Assembly: GCF_015476655.1 (NCBI RefSeq)
Contig: NZ_JABFHF010000007.1
Coordinates: 124,001-188,000, forward strand
Length of the DNA: 64,000 nucleotides
DNA from: Aquiflexum lacus
GTDB taxonomy: Bacteria > Bacteroidota > Bacteroidia > Cytophagales > Cyclobacteriaceae
Reading direction: 5' to 3'
Below are positions 8,763 through 18,412 of the stretch, piece after piece. Numbering within the stretch: the first letter of the stretch is position 1; each line of letters begins with the position of its first letter. Made by a program: the position numbers and the translations under genes. The notes beneath the pieces were generated by a model. The model was not told the origin of the DNA and ran no database searches. It saw nothing but the letters and a program-made list of their open reading frames with translations.

Positions 8763-10721
8763 ATGAGTAAAGTGATATCATTGTTGTTGGTTTTGGTTGT
8801 TTTTATTAGCTGTGATAAAACTGAATCTGAATTATCCCATTTAAACCTGATTCAGGTAGATATTGGAGGACAGGAAATCAGTTTATCAGAGCCATACTCA
8901 GAAAATATTCCCATTGACCGACCCATTACCTTACTTTTTTCCGGACCCCTTGACCCTGCAACAGTTGCAAACAACATTACGCTTTATGAGGGAATCGAAA
9001 CTGTTGATTTTTCAACAAGCCTTATTTCAGACAATAAAAGTCTCATTATTTACCCTGAGGGAGTTCTGAAAACCAATACCTGGTATAAACTTGTGATTTC
9101 AGAGTCTTTAGCAGGTCACAACACTGGTATATTCTCTGGTAAAGACTTTAGCTTCAGGACAATAATGGGATCACTTCAGGTTACTCTGGAAATAACGGAG
9201 GCTCAAATAACTAAATCTGGTCGAATAGTAGATGTTCCGTTAGACTTAAAAGCCACACTTCAGTTTTCAGATCCTGTAAATAAAAATACACTGGAATCTG
9301 CCATCAAGTTGACTGGGGCAAACAGTTCTGGTTTACAATTTTCATATTCAGAAGATGACAGGAATGTAGAGATAATTACTTCTGCTCCCTTGCAATACCT
9401 GACCAAATACAGCCTTGTTATTGCTAATACACTAGAAGGTGCTGAAGGGGAAGCATTTGCAGGATTGACCAATACTTTTTTCACTGAAATTGACCCAAAT
9501 CCTAAATTCCCTCAAATCTCTGAGGAGGCCCTATTGAACCTTGTGCAAGAACAGACCTTCAAATATTTCTGGGATTTTGCCCATCCAAACTCCGGTTTGG
9601 CCAGAGAAAGAAATACCTCAGGAAATCTGGTTACTATCGGGGGCTCAGGTTTTGGTGTCATGGCTCTTTTGGTGGGCATGGAGAGAGGTTTTATCAGCCG
9701 AGAAGAGGGGGTGGAAAGACTGGAAAAAATAGTAAACTTTCTAAATACCGCTGATAGATTTCATGGTGTATGGCCACATTGGCTCAATGGCAACTCAGGC
9801 CAGGTAATCCCATTCAGTCAAAGAGACAATGGTGGAGACCTGGTGGAAACGGCATTCATGATCCAAGGCCTACTGACTGCAAGTACTTACCTAAACGAAT
9901 CCAACACGCAGGAAAAATCCATTATTGACAAAATAACCCAACTTTGGCATGAAGTGGAATGGGATTGGTATACAAGGGGTGGTCAAAATGTGCTTTATTG
10001 GCATTGGTCTCCGGAGTATAATTGGGAGATGAATCTGCGTATTCTAGGTTGGAATGAATCCCTGATCATATACATTTTGGCTGCAAGTTCTCCGACCCAT
10101 GCCATAGATAAACAGGTTTATGACAATGGTTGGGCCCGAAATGGTGCAATGCGAAACGGAAATACATATTATGGCATTGACCTGCCTTTAGGATATCAAT
10201 TTGGTGGACCACTATTCTTTGCCCATTATTCATTTTTGGGTCTTGATCCCCGTAATCTCAGCGACCAATACGCCGATTACTGGGAACAAAACAGAAAACA
10301 CTCACTGATCAACCAAGCGCATGCAGTGCAAAATCCCTTGGGATTTGTAGGTTATTCGGAAAATTCCTGGGGTTTTACCGCAAGTGATAATCACTTGGGA
10401 TATAATGCTCATTCACCCACAAATGATTTAGGAGTCATTACTCCTACAGCAGCCCTTTCATCATTTCCTTATACTCCTGAAGCTTCGATGAAGGCGTTGG
10501 AATTCTTCTATTATCAAATGGGAGATAGGCTTTGGGGAGAGTACGGATTCTATGATGCCTTCAATGTTACTGAAGGATGGTATGCCAATTCTTATTTGGC
10601 CATTGATCAGGGGCCGATCATTTTGATGATCGAAAACCACAGGTCTGGATTACTATGGGACTTGTTTATGCAGAATCCGGATGTTAAATCCGGCTTAGAT
10701 AAATTGAATTTTAATTATTAA
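8763..10721 (+). CDS. GH144-type endo-beta-1,2-glucanase with two N-terminal Ig-like domains
   Basis: A 652-residue lipoprotein (lipobox FISC, then DKTESE). Residues of about 30-130 and 135-245 are two Big_5-like Ig domains (each with a LxFSxPLDP/LQFSDPV start). The catalytic (alpha/alpha)6 domain of the glucoamylase-like/GH144 family starts near 255: YFWDFAHPNSGLARERN, HGVWPHWLNG, GGDLVETAFM, LYWHWSPEYNWEMN, GGPLFFAHYSFLGLDPR, YGFYDAFN and YLAIDQGPI. Characterised GH144 enzymes cleave beta-1,2-glucans to sophorooligosaccharides. The Ig domains probably extend it from the cell surface. The next gene encodes a second GH144 without them. Substrate is inferred from family, and not every family member has been tested. 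Confidence 0.88.
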   Translation: MSKVISLLLVLVVFISCDKTESELSHLNLIQVDIGGQEISLSEPYSENIPIDRPITLLFSGPLDPATVANNITLYEGIETVDFSTSLISDNKSLIIYPEGVLKTNTWYKLVISESLAGHNTGIFSGKDFSFRTIMGSLQVTLEITEAQITKSGRIVDVPLDLKATLQFSDPVNKNTLESAIKLTGANSSGLQFSYSEDDRNVEIITSAPLQYLTKYSLVIANTLEGAEGEAFAGLTNTFFTEIDPNPKFPQISEEALLNLVQEQTFKYFWDFAHPNSGLARERNTSGNLVTIGGSGFGVMALLVGMERGFISREEGVERLEKIVNFLNTADRFHGVWPHWLNGNSGQVIPFSQRDNGGDLVETAFMIQGLLTASTYLNESNTQEKSIIDKITQLWHEVEWDWYTRGGQNVLYWHWSPEYNWEMNLRILGWNESLIIYILAASSPTHAIDKQVYDNGWARNGAMRNGNTYYGIDLPLGYQFGGPLFFAHYSFLGLDPRNLSDQYADYWEQNRKHSLINQAHAVQNPLGFVGYSENSWGFTASDNHLGYNAHSPTNDLGVITPTAALSSFPYTPEASMKALEFFYYQMGDRLWGEYGFYDAFNVTEGWYANSYLAIDQGPIILMIENHRSGLLWDLFMQNPDVKSGLDKLNFNY

Positions 10722-10729
10722 CCCAACAG

Positions 10730-12094
10730 ATGATGAAAAGAAATTTAATATATGTTTTGATGATCCTATCGACTATTTTTTCTTGCTCAGAAAGGAAAGT
10801 TAGTACAGCTGAAATTCAAGAAAGCGAAGAAATTTCGGACGATTCCCTGATGAATCTTGTGCAATACAGGACATTCCAATATTTCTGGGATGGAGCAGAA
10901 CCCACATCGGGTTTGGCAAGAGAACGATTCCATGTGGATGGAGAATATCCCCAAAATGATAAAAATGTGGTCACTTCCGGAGGCGGCGGCTTTGGTGTAA
11001 TGGCCATTTTAGTGGGAATTGAGCGGGGATTTATTACACGTGAACAAGGACTTGAGAGGTTGGAGAAAATCGTAAATTTTCTGGAGAATGCTGACAGCTT
11101 TCATGGTGTTTGGCCACATTGGTGGAATGGAGAAACGGGTGAGGTAAAACCTTTCAGTAAAAAAGATGATGGAGGGGATCTTGTTGAGACCTCATTTATG
11201 GTAACAGGATTATTGACTGTGCGACAATACTTCCGTGATGGAAATGAAAGTGAGCAAGCTTTGGCAGAACGGATCGATAAGCTTTGGAGGGCAGTTGAAT
11301 TTGATTGGCACACCAAAGGAGGTGAGGACATACTTTATTGGCATTGGAGCCCAAACCACGGTTGGGATATGAATTTTGGGGTCAACGGATATAATGAATG
11401 TCAAATCATGTACATTTTGGCGGCATCTTCGCCAACCCACAGCGTACCCGCTTCTGTATACCATAAAGGATGGAACAGAGACGGAGATATCAAAAATGAC
11501 CCAAATCACGAAGCATACGGATATCATTTGGCACTTAAACATAATGGAGCTGAAAAATACGGTGGACCATTGTTCTGGGCTCATTATTCCTATGTCGGTT
11601 TGGATCCAAGAGGCCTGAAAGACCAATATGCTGACTACTGGGAACACAATACCAACCACACCTTGATCAACCGGGCATGGTGTGTAGAAAATCCTTTAGG
11701 TTATAAAGGTTATGGTCCTGAAAGTTGGGGATTGACTGCAAGTTATTCAGTAAAAGGATATGCTGGACATGCCCCGGGAGAAAATCGTGACAGGGGAGTG
11801 ATAACCCCAACGGCAGCCCTTTCTTCTTTTCCATATACTCCTGAATACTCCATAGAGGCCATGCGTCATTGGTATGAAAATCTTGGAGATAAATTGTTCG
11901 GTGAATACGGCTTCTATGATGCCTTCAGTGAAACAGAGGATTGGTTTCCTCAAAGATATTTGGCCATTGACCAAGGACCGATTGTGGTGATGATGGAGAA
12001 TTATCGCAGCGGATTGCTTTGGGACTTGTTCATGAGCAGTCCTGAGGTTAAAGAGGGTTTAAAAAAATTGGAAATGGAAAGTCCTCATTTGTAA
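10730..12094 (+). CDS. GH144-type beta-1,2-glucanase, second copy
   Basis: A 454-residue lipoprotein (lipobox TIFSC) carrying only the catalytic domain. It shares every motif with the preceding gene: YFWDGAEPTSGLARERF, HGVWPHWWNG, GGDLVETSFM, LYWHWSPNHGWDMN, GGPLFWAHYSYVGLDPRG, YGFYDAFSE and YLAIDQGPI. It starts 8 bases after the upstream stop, so the two are co-transcribed. The initiator is the first or second of two adjacent ATGs (10730 or 10733). GH144 includes both endo-acting and exo-acting (sophorose-releasing) members, so the pair may divide these tasks or act on opposite faces of the outer membrane. That division is an inference. Confidence 0.88.
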   Translation: MMKRNLIYVLMILSTIFSCSERKVSTAEIQESEEISDDSLMNLVQYRTFQYFWDGAEPTSGLARERFHVDGEYPQNDKNVVTSGGGGFGVMAILVGIERGFITREQGLERLEKIVNFLENADSFHGVWPHWWNGETGEVKPFSKKDDGGDLVETSFMVTGLLTVRQYFRDGNESEQALAERIDKLWRAVEFDWHTKGGEDILYWHWSPNHGWDMNFGVNGYNECQIMYILAASSPTHSVPASVYHKGWNRDGDIKNDPNHEAYGYHLALKHNGAEKYGGPLFWAHYSYVGLDPRGLKDQYADYWEHNTNHTLINRAWCVENPLGYKGYGPESWGLTASYSVKGYAGHAPGENRDRGVITPTAALSSFPYTPEYSIEAMRHWYENLGDKLFGEYGFYDAFSETEDWFPQRYLAIDQGPIVVMMENYRSGLLWDLFMSSPEVKEGLKKLEMESPHL

Positions 12095-12135
12095 TGATAT
12101 AGAACTTTCTTAAGGAAGTCAAAATAAAGGTAGTA

Positions 12136-13107
12136 GTGAAAAAAACAATTATATATACCATCTTCTTTTTATTGATATCTTCAAGTGTTCAGGGACAAAA
12201 TAGGCCTTTCAGACTCGTGGTATTACCAGATACCCAATCCTATTTGGAATCCTGTCCTGAGATTATGAAATCCCAATTTGAATGGATTTCCGCTAATGCA
12301 TCAAGTATTGATTATGTACTCCATGTTGGGGATATTACCCAAAGTAATACTCCTGTAGAATGGGCGTTGGCTTCCGAATATTTTGATTTGATTCATGGTA
12401 AGATTCCTTATGCTTTCTCCTTGGGCAACCATGATTTTGGAAGTGCTCCTGACAAGTATGCCGACAACAGGGATTCCCGCTGGGTCAATAAATATTTCCC
12501 GATATCCAAGATGAAAGAGATCGCAGGTTTCTCAGGTGCTTTTGAGGAAGGAAAAATCGATAACACTTATCACAAACTTGAATATGAGGGACAAAAATGG
12601 CTGATCCTCGCTTTGGAGTTCGGTCCCAGAAACAAAGTTTTGGATTGGGCCAATGAAATTGTTGAGATGCACCCCGAACACAAAGTGATTTTACTTACCC
12701 ATGTTTATATGTATGTCGGAGATACACGACAATCTGAAGGAGACAATTGGCGACCGCATGCTTATGGAATTGGAAAGGATACAGGTGACGATGCAGTAAA
12801 TGATGGTGAAGAGATATGGGGAAAGTTGGTCAAAAAACACTCAAATATTATAATGGTTTTTTCAGGTCATGTCCTACTAGAAGGATATGGGCAACTGGTA
12901 AGTGAAGGAGATGAAGGAAATAAGGTTTATCAGTTTTTGGCAAACTTTCAAAGAGGAGTTAAAACTCATGGAAATGGGTGTAATGGCTTCCTGAGGATAG
13001 TGGATATTGATCTAGAGGGCAAAACTCTTGAAATAAAAACCTATTCACCGTGGTTGGACGAATGGTTAGGGGATGACAACCATGAATTCAATTTCAGTTT
13101 AAAATAA
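12136..13107 (+). CDS. Exported calcineurin-like metallophosphoesterase
   Basis: A 323-residue protein with a signal peptide ending VQGQ. It has the dinuclear-metal motifs of the calcineurin-like fold: DTQ at about 32-34 (in place of DxH), GDITQ at 65-69, GNHD at 97-100, a THVYMY motif and FSGH near 244. The start is GTG at 12136, preceded by AAGG, and no in-frame ATG gives a signal peptide. It lies between the GH144 and GH3 genes on the same strand. It could remove phospho-substituents such as phosphoglycerol from the glucan, which is an attractive but unproven role. Such phosphoesterases are common in Bacteroidota glycan loci. Confidence 0.82.
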   Translation: MKKTIIYTIFFLLISSSVQGQNRPFRLVVLPDTQSYLESCPEIMKSQFEWISANASSIDYVLHVGDITQSNTPVEWALASEYFDLIHGKIPYAFSLGNHDFGSAPDKYADNRDSRWVNKYFPISKMKEIAGFSGAFEEGKIDNTYHKLEYEGQKWLILALEFGPRNKVLDWANEIVEMHPEHKVILLTHVYMYVGDTRQSEGDNWRPHAYGIGKDTGDDAVNDGEEIWGKLVKKHSNIIMVFSGHVLLEGYGQLVSEGDEGNKVYQFLANFQRGVKTHGNGCNGFLRIVDIDLEGKTLEIKTYSPWLDEWLGDDNHEFNFSLK

Positions 13108-13268
13108 GCCCAATGACTGTTGATATTGAAAGCTGGCAAGTAAGAAATCATTATGGATATTGAAGGTTGTTTCTATAAGATTTCGGAGATTCTGTTGATT
13201 AAGGAAATACCCAAAATACTATAGAAATTGAAAAAATTTTATTCAGATAAAATAAAAAAATTGACATT

Positions 13269-15563
13269 ATGAAAAATACAGGAATAATTCTTTTCAGTAT
13301 TGCTATAGCAATTTCACTATGTATCCCATCCTTTGCTCAAACTTCCACTGAAGCACGATTTATTCAAAAGGCCGATTCCATAATATCTCTGATGACCTTA
13401 GAAGAAAAAATCGGGCAGCTGAATCTTCCTGCGGTGGGTGATTTTACCACAGGTCAGGCCTCAAGTTCCAATATTGCAGAAAAAATAAAAGCCGGAAAAG
13501 TCGGGGCACTTTTTAATATCAAAACAGCTGCTAAAATCCGGGATGTCCAAAAGGTTGCTGTGGAGGAAAGCCGATTGGGAATTCCATTGCTATTTGGGAT
13601 GGATGTGATCCATGGATATGAAACTATTTTTCCAATACCCTTGGGCATAGCCAGCAGTTGGGATATGGAACTGATTGAAATGTCTGCCAGAATTGCAGCA
13701 AATGAAGCCAGTGCTGATGGGATCAATTGGACTTTTTCGCCCATGACGGACGTGTCCCGAGACCCAAGGTGGGGCAGGGTTTCCGAAGGAAATGGAGAAG
13801 ATCCTTATCTCGGCGCCCAGATTGCCAAAGCCATGATTAAAGGCTATCAAGGCGATGACCTAACACTCAACAATACCATTATGGCCTGTGTCAAGCACTT
13901 TGCCTTATATGGGGCGCCGGAGGCAGGAAGGGATTATCATACCGTGGATATGAGCAGACAGAAAATGTTCAATGAATATTTCCTTCCCTACAAAGCTGCT
14001 GTAGAAGCAGGAGTAGGAACGGTCATGACATCCTTCAACGACATTGATGGAATCCCTGCAAGTGGAAATAAATGGTTGATGACAGACGTACTTAGAGAGC
14101 AGTGGGGGTTTGATGGATTCGTGGTGACCGATTACACGGCCATCAATGAGATGACTGATCATGGATTGGGAGATTTGCAACGGGTATCTGCTATGGCACT
14201 CAATGCCGGAGTGGAAATGGACATGGTGGGAGAAGGGTTTTTGACCACTTTACAAAAGTCCTTGGAAGAGGGCTTGGTGACAGAAAAACAGATTGAAAAT
14301 GCAGTTAGATTGATTTTGGTGGCAAAATATAAGCTTGGCCTTTTTGATGATCCCTACAAGTATTGTGATCTTGACCGTGCCGAAAAAGAGATTTTTACAC
14401 CTGCAAACAGGAAAATAGCCAGAGACATCGCAGCCCAGTCTTTGGTCTTGCTGAAAAATCAAGATGGGATTTTGCCTTTAGCAAAGAAAGGAACCATTGC
14501 TCTGATAGGTCCTTTGGCTGACAATAGGGAAAATATGACCGGGACTTGGAGTGTAGCTGCCAAATTCGAAAAATCAGTTTCAATACACGATGGTTTGAAA
14601 AACGCTGTTGGTGACAAAGCAAAGATAGTGTATGCCAAGGGAGCAAATGTGGTCGTGGATTCCTTGTTTGAATCAAAGTTCAGTATCTACGGAAAACCGA
14701 CTTACAGAGATAACAGACCAGCAGATGTGATGATTCAGGAGGCCTTGGATGCTGCCAAAAATGCTGATGTGATTGTAGCCGTTATGGGAGAAGCTGCAGA
14801 GATGAGCGGCGAGTCTTCCAGTTTAACCAATATTGATCTGCCAGAAAACCAAAGAGATTTATTGAAAGCATTACTAAAAACCGGTAAGCCTGTGGTGATG
14901 GTATTGTTGGCCGGAAGACCGATGACGATCAAGTGGGAGGATGAAAATGTGCCCGCTATTCTGAATGCTTGGTTTGCCGGTTCGGAGGCAGGAGACGCCA
15001 TCGCTGATGTGCTTTTTGGAGATGTCAATCCATCCGGTAAGTTGCCCGCAACTTTTCCTCAAAATATTGGGCAGGTACCGATTTATTACAACCAAAAAAG
15101 TACAGGTCGTCCGCTTCCTGAAGGTCAGTGGTTCCAAAAATTCCGATCCAATTACCTGGATGTATCCAATGACCCACTATATCCATTTGGTTATGGTTTG
15201 AATTATACTACTTTTGAATATGGTGATCTGAAATTCAGTAGTACGGATTTGAAAGGAGATAATAAGCTTCAGGTAAGTATTGATTTAAAAAACACGGGAA
15301 AATATGATGGGGCAGAGGTAGTTCAATTGTATATCAGGGATTTGGTGGCAAGTATGACAAGGCCTGTCAAGGAACTGAAAGGGTTTCAGAAAGTTTTCCT
15401 GAAAGCAGGAGAATCAAAAACCATAACATTTGACATTTCCACGGAAGATTTGAAGTTCTACAATTATAACATTGAGTTTGATTGGGAGCCGGGAGAATTT
15501 GAAATCATGGTAGGTGGCAATTCTAGGGATTTGGTCAAGGGGAAGATGAATTGGGAAAAATAA
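13269..15563 (+). CDS. GH3 beta-glucosidase (probable beta-1,2-glucosidase of the locus)
   Basis: A 764-residue periplasmic enzyme with a signal peptide ending PSFAQ, a GH3 N-terminal TIM barrel (about 45-365), a GH3 C-terminal alpha/beta sandwich (about 405-640) and a fibronectin-III-like end (about 680-750, GAEVVQLYIRD). The nucleophile Asp is D288 in FVVTDYTAI, and family motifs include FSPMTDVSRDPRWGR and HFALYGAPEAGRDYH. It should cleave sophorose or sophorooligosaccharides from the two GH144 enzymes to glucose; GH3 enzymes with this specificity are known in Bacteroides. The 161-base spacer upstream holds no clear promoter motif. Confidence 0.92.
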   Translation: MKNTGIILFSIAIAISLCIPSFAQTSTEARFIQKADSIISLMTLEEKIGQLNLPAVGDFTTGQASSSNIAEKIKAGKVGALFNIKTAAKIRDVQKVAVEESRLGIPLLFGMDVIHGYETIFPIPLGIASSWDMELIEMSARIAANEASADGINWTFSPMTDVSRDPRWGRVSEGNGEDPYLGAQIAKAMIKGYQGDDLTLNNTIMACVKHFALYGAPEAGRDYHTVDMSRQKMFNEYFLPYKAAVEAGVGTVMTSFNDIDGIPASGNKWLMTDVLREQWGFDGFVVTDYTAINEMTDHGLGDLQRVSAMALNAGVEMDMVGEGFLTTLQKSLEEGLVTEKQIENAVRLILVAKYKLGLFDDPYKYCDLDRAEKEIFTPANRKIARDIAAQSLVLLKNQDGILPLAKKGTIALIGPLADNRENMTGTWSVAAKFEKSVSIHDGLKNAVGDKAKIVYAKGANVVVDSLFESKFSIYGKPTYRDNRPADVMIQEALDAAKNADVIVAVMGEAAEMSGESSSLTNIDLPENQRDLLKALLKTGKPVVMVLLAGRPMTIKWEDENVPAILNAWFAGSEAGDAIADVLFGDVNPSGKLPATFPQNIGQVPIYYNQKSTGRPLPEGQWFQKFRSNYLDVSNDPLYPFGYGLNYTTFEYGDLKFSSTDLKGDNKLQVSIDLKNTGKYDGAEVVQLYIRDLVASMTRPVKELKGFQKVFLKAGESKTITFDISTEDLKFYNYNIEFDWEPGEFEIMVGGNSRDLVKGKMNWEK

Positions 15564-15730
15564 TTTATTGAGAAGTGCCAGTTATTATTATTCCACAATA
15601 GTAGCATTGGATATTGATGGATATTTAGTGGAAATTGGGATATTGTGGGGTTTCTGATCGGATTAGGTGATATTTGAACCCATCTGGATTAAAGGTTAGT
15701 AATTTTCTCACGGATAAAAAAACAATTCTT

Positions 15731-16594
15731 ATGCGCCACCCCTTCTGTCTTTCATTATTTCTCCTGTTTTCTTCGATTTCCTTTGCCCAAAATCAAGATT
15801 TAAAAAAGCTCCTTGATAAAGAAGCTTCCAACTTTCAGGGAGATGTTGGGATATATGTTCTTCATCTTCAAACCAAAGAGGAAATCGCCATCAACGCGGA
15901 TTCGATTTTTCCGACTGCCAGTATTGTGAAAGTCCCGATTTTGGTTGGCGTAATGGACAAAATTGAAAATGGTGAATTGGAGTACCATCAAAAGTTGGTT
16001 TACAGGGATTCCATCCAATACGGTGGTTCCGGTTTGATGCAGTTTTTCAAAGACAGTGTGGAAACGGAACTGAGTGTATTGATGTCCTTGATGATCAGCT
16101 ACAGTGACAACACCACCTCTCTTTGGTGTCAGGCTTTGGCCGGTGGCGGAGAGCGGATCAACGAAATCATGGAGGATTTGGGATTGGAACATACCAGGGT
16201 CAATTCCAGAACTCCAGGCAGGGAAGAAATCTGGAAAGTCTACGGTTGGGGTCAGACCACTCCAAGGGAAATGGTGCAATTGCTGGTAAAAATCAGAAAG
16301 GGAGAAGTTATCAGTCCTAAAGCTTCTGAACGAATGTACCGCTTGATGTCAAACATTTTTTATGATGAGTATTCTCTATCCGCAATTCCACCTTATATAC
16401 AAACGGCTTCAAAACAGGGAATGGTCAATGCCTCAAGATCTGAATTGGTGATGGTCAATGCCCCAAAGGGAGATTATGTATTTTATATAGCGACCAAAAA
16501 CAATGAAGACCAACGCTGGGAAGAGGACAACGCTGCTTATGAATTGCAACGAAAGGTGAGTAAGATTTTGTGGGAGTGGTTTGAGGGGGAATAA
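15731..16594 (+). CDS. Class A beta-lactamase-fold serine hydrolase
   Basis: A 287-residue exported protein (signal peptide to SISFAQ). It has the SxxK tetrad (S64-IV-K67), an SDN motif (125-127) and KQG at 228-230 where active class A enzymes have KTG. The ExxLN motif of the omega loop is not recognisable. The longer frame from TTG at 15674 is rejected because the ATG at 15731 starts directly on a signal peptide. It could be a divergent beta-lactamase or a related peptidoglycan or ester hydrolase, so resistance should not be assumed. It is 167 bases after the GH3 gene and is probably not part of that locus. Confidence 0.8.
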   Translation: MRHPFCLSLFLLFSSISFAQNQDLKKLLDKEASNFQGDVGIYVLHLQTKEEIAINADSIFPTASIVKVPILVGVMDKIENGELEYHQKLVYRDSIQYGGSGLMQFFKDSVETELSVLMSLMISYSDNTTSLWCQALAGGGERINEIMEDLGLEHTRVNSRTPGREEIWKVYGWGQTTPREMVQLLVKIRKGEVISPKASERMYRLMSNIFYDEYSLSAIPPYIQTASKQGMVNASRSELVMVNAPKGDYVFYIATKNNEDQRWEEDNAAYELQRKVSKILWEWFEGE

Positions 16595-16621
16595 ATGATT
16601 TTAAATAATTTTCTACTAATA

Positions 16622-18403
16622 TCAATCCAAAAAATACATCTTCATGATACCCCTGTTTTTCATTTCTATTTCGCCTCGAAAAGTGCATGGGAAGTCACCT
16701 TTTATTTTCTCATAGGTGGTTTCAGAAATGTTGATTTTTCCGGGAAGTGAGGCAGATTCCATGCGGGAAGCTATGTTTACAGTATCTCCCCAGATATCAT
16801 ATTGCCACTTTTTGATCCCTACTATACCGGCAACCACAGGTCCTGTATGTAACCCGATTCGGACATCAAAATGTGGCATTCCATCTTCATTTTGCTTTTC
16901 CTGCTCAACAAAGGCCAATATTTCTTTGGCTGCTTTGATAATCTTAACCACATGGTTTTCATCTGGAAGAGGTAGACCACCTGCACACATATAAGAGTCA
17001 CCGATGGTTTTTATTTTTTCAAGTCCATATTTAGAAATGATTTCATCGAATGCCTTGAAGTAAAAATCAATACTGTTTACCAGTTTTTTGGATTCTATAT
17101 TTTTTGCCAACACAGAGAACTCAACAAAATCTGTAAATAAAACTGTGACCATATCGATTTTTACAGCCTCAACTTTCCCATTCAGCTTCAGTTCTTGGGC
17201 AGTTTCAAAGGGTAAAATATTGAGAAGGAGTTTTTCTGATCGTTTTTTCTCAATCTGAATGTTTTTATAATACCAGTATAATGTGCCCAAAATAATAGCT
17301 CCCAGAAAAACTATGATAATCAGCCCAATCATCACAATCCGCGTGTTTTTTTTGGCTTGATTGAGCATATCCACTTCCGCCTGTTTTTGTGCCACTTCAA
17401 AATCTGTCCTTAGGTCAGCCATTTTCTGGATGGACATTAAATTATTGACACTGTCCCTGAAGGCGATATGGTTTTTATAGTATTTTAAGGATTCTCCAGT
17501 ATTTCCGCTCTTTTCGTAAAGTTCAGAAAGTTTAAGGTTGGCATTTGAGATTTGCTCTTTGAGTCCATGGACTTCTGCCAATTGTAAACTTCTGATTGCG
17601 TATTCCATAGCAGTACTTTCATCACCTTTTACCGAATAGATATCGGACATGTACAGCAGATATACACAAATCGGATAAAAATCTTCCAATTCTTCAAGAA
17701 TCATAATGGCCTCATTGATATTTTTTTCTGCAAGGTCCCGCTGTCCAATATTGGCATAAACCATACCAATATTGCCCAAACTATATGCCTTTCCTGTCAG
17801 GTAATCCAACTTTTCGAATATGAGGCTTGATTCCTTAAAGTAAACATAGGCAGAATCAAACATGTCCCTATTCAAAAATTCATCTCCTGCATTCAAAATA
17901 TTTGACGCCAAGGCAATGGAATCATCAGATTGCCGCAAAGTCGAAATAGCTTTGCGGTAATAAAGCATGGCATTGTTATGATTATTGGAAATAGAATAAA
18001 TATCTGCGATTGCACCGTAAGTAATGCCTTCTCTTGTCAATGAATTTGCATTGCCAGCAGCTTCTGCACTTTTGATGTAAGCTTCCAGTGCTTCATCCAA
18101 TTCCCCCATTTTTCTTTTATGAGTTCCTTTCAAAAAATAGCCGCTTTGTTCAGATAGAGGACTGGTAAGTTGTTTTGAAAGCAAAATCAGTTCTTCAGCA
18201 TATTTGATAGCTTGCTGAAGATCTTTCATTTCATTGAAAGACAAATCCTCAAGCAAATCTAATTTTTCAGAATCAGTCAGTAAACCTTGTTGGTATATTT
18301 TGGCAAGACTGTCAGCAATTTTTTGATCCTGACCAAATGCAGTACCTGAAAAAAACCAAATAAAACCAATAAATGAAAAATAGTATTTCATTTTGGAATA
18401 CAT
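16622..18403 (-). CDS. TPR sensor with C-terminal class III adenylate cyclase
   Basis: A 593-residue protein with a signal peptide (about 1-24), a periplasmic array of TPR helices (about 60-320), a short coiled segment, a transmembrane helix (about 354-379) and a cytoplasmic cyclase domain (about 395-590). Metal-binding Asp residues are D425 (LFTDFVEF) and D469 (KTIGDSY). The base-selecting positions are K465 and D536 (QYDIWGD), the adenine-type pair. Transition-state residues N543 and R547 are present, so the enzyme should be active and make cAMP. Two small paralogous genes lie just upstream on the same strand, the nearer ending 9 bases before this start. The start may be either ATG at 18403 or 18391. 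Confidence 0.9.
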   Translation of the reverse strand: MYSKMKYYFSFIGFIWFFSGTAFGQDQKIADSLAKIYQQGLLTDSEKLDLLEDLSFNEMKDLQQAIKYAEELILLSKQLTSPLSEQSGYFLKGTHKRKMGELDEALEAYIKSAEAAGNANSLTREGITYGAIADIYSISNNHNNAMLYYRKAISTLRQSDDSIALASNILNAGDEFLNRDMFDSAYVYFKESSLIFEKLDYLTGKAYSLGNIGMVYANIGQRDLAEKNINEAIMILEELEDFYPICVYLLYMSDIYSVKGDESTAMEYAIRSLQLAEVHGLKEQISNANLKLSELYEKSGNTGESLKYYKNHIAFRDSVNNLMSIQKMADLRTDFEVAQKQAEVDMLNQAKKNTRIVMIGLIIIVFLGAIILGTLYWYYKNIQIEKKRSEKLLLNILPFETAQELKLNGKVEAVKIDMVTVLFTDFVEFSVLAKNIESKKLVNSIDFYFKAFDEIISKYGLEKIKTIGDSYMCAGGLPLPDENHVVKIIKAAKEILAFVEQEKQNEDGMPHFDVRIGLHTGPVVAGIVGIKKWQYDIWGDTVNIASRMESASLPGKINISETTYEKIKGDFPCTFRGEIEMKNRGIMKMYFLD

Positions 18404-18412
18404 CTGAATATG

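Noticed and set aside
15674-15730. TTG start for the beta-lactamase-fold gene
   Set aside because: The extension precedes a clean signal peptide beginning at the ATG at 15731.
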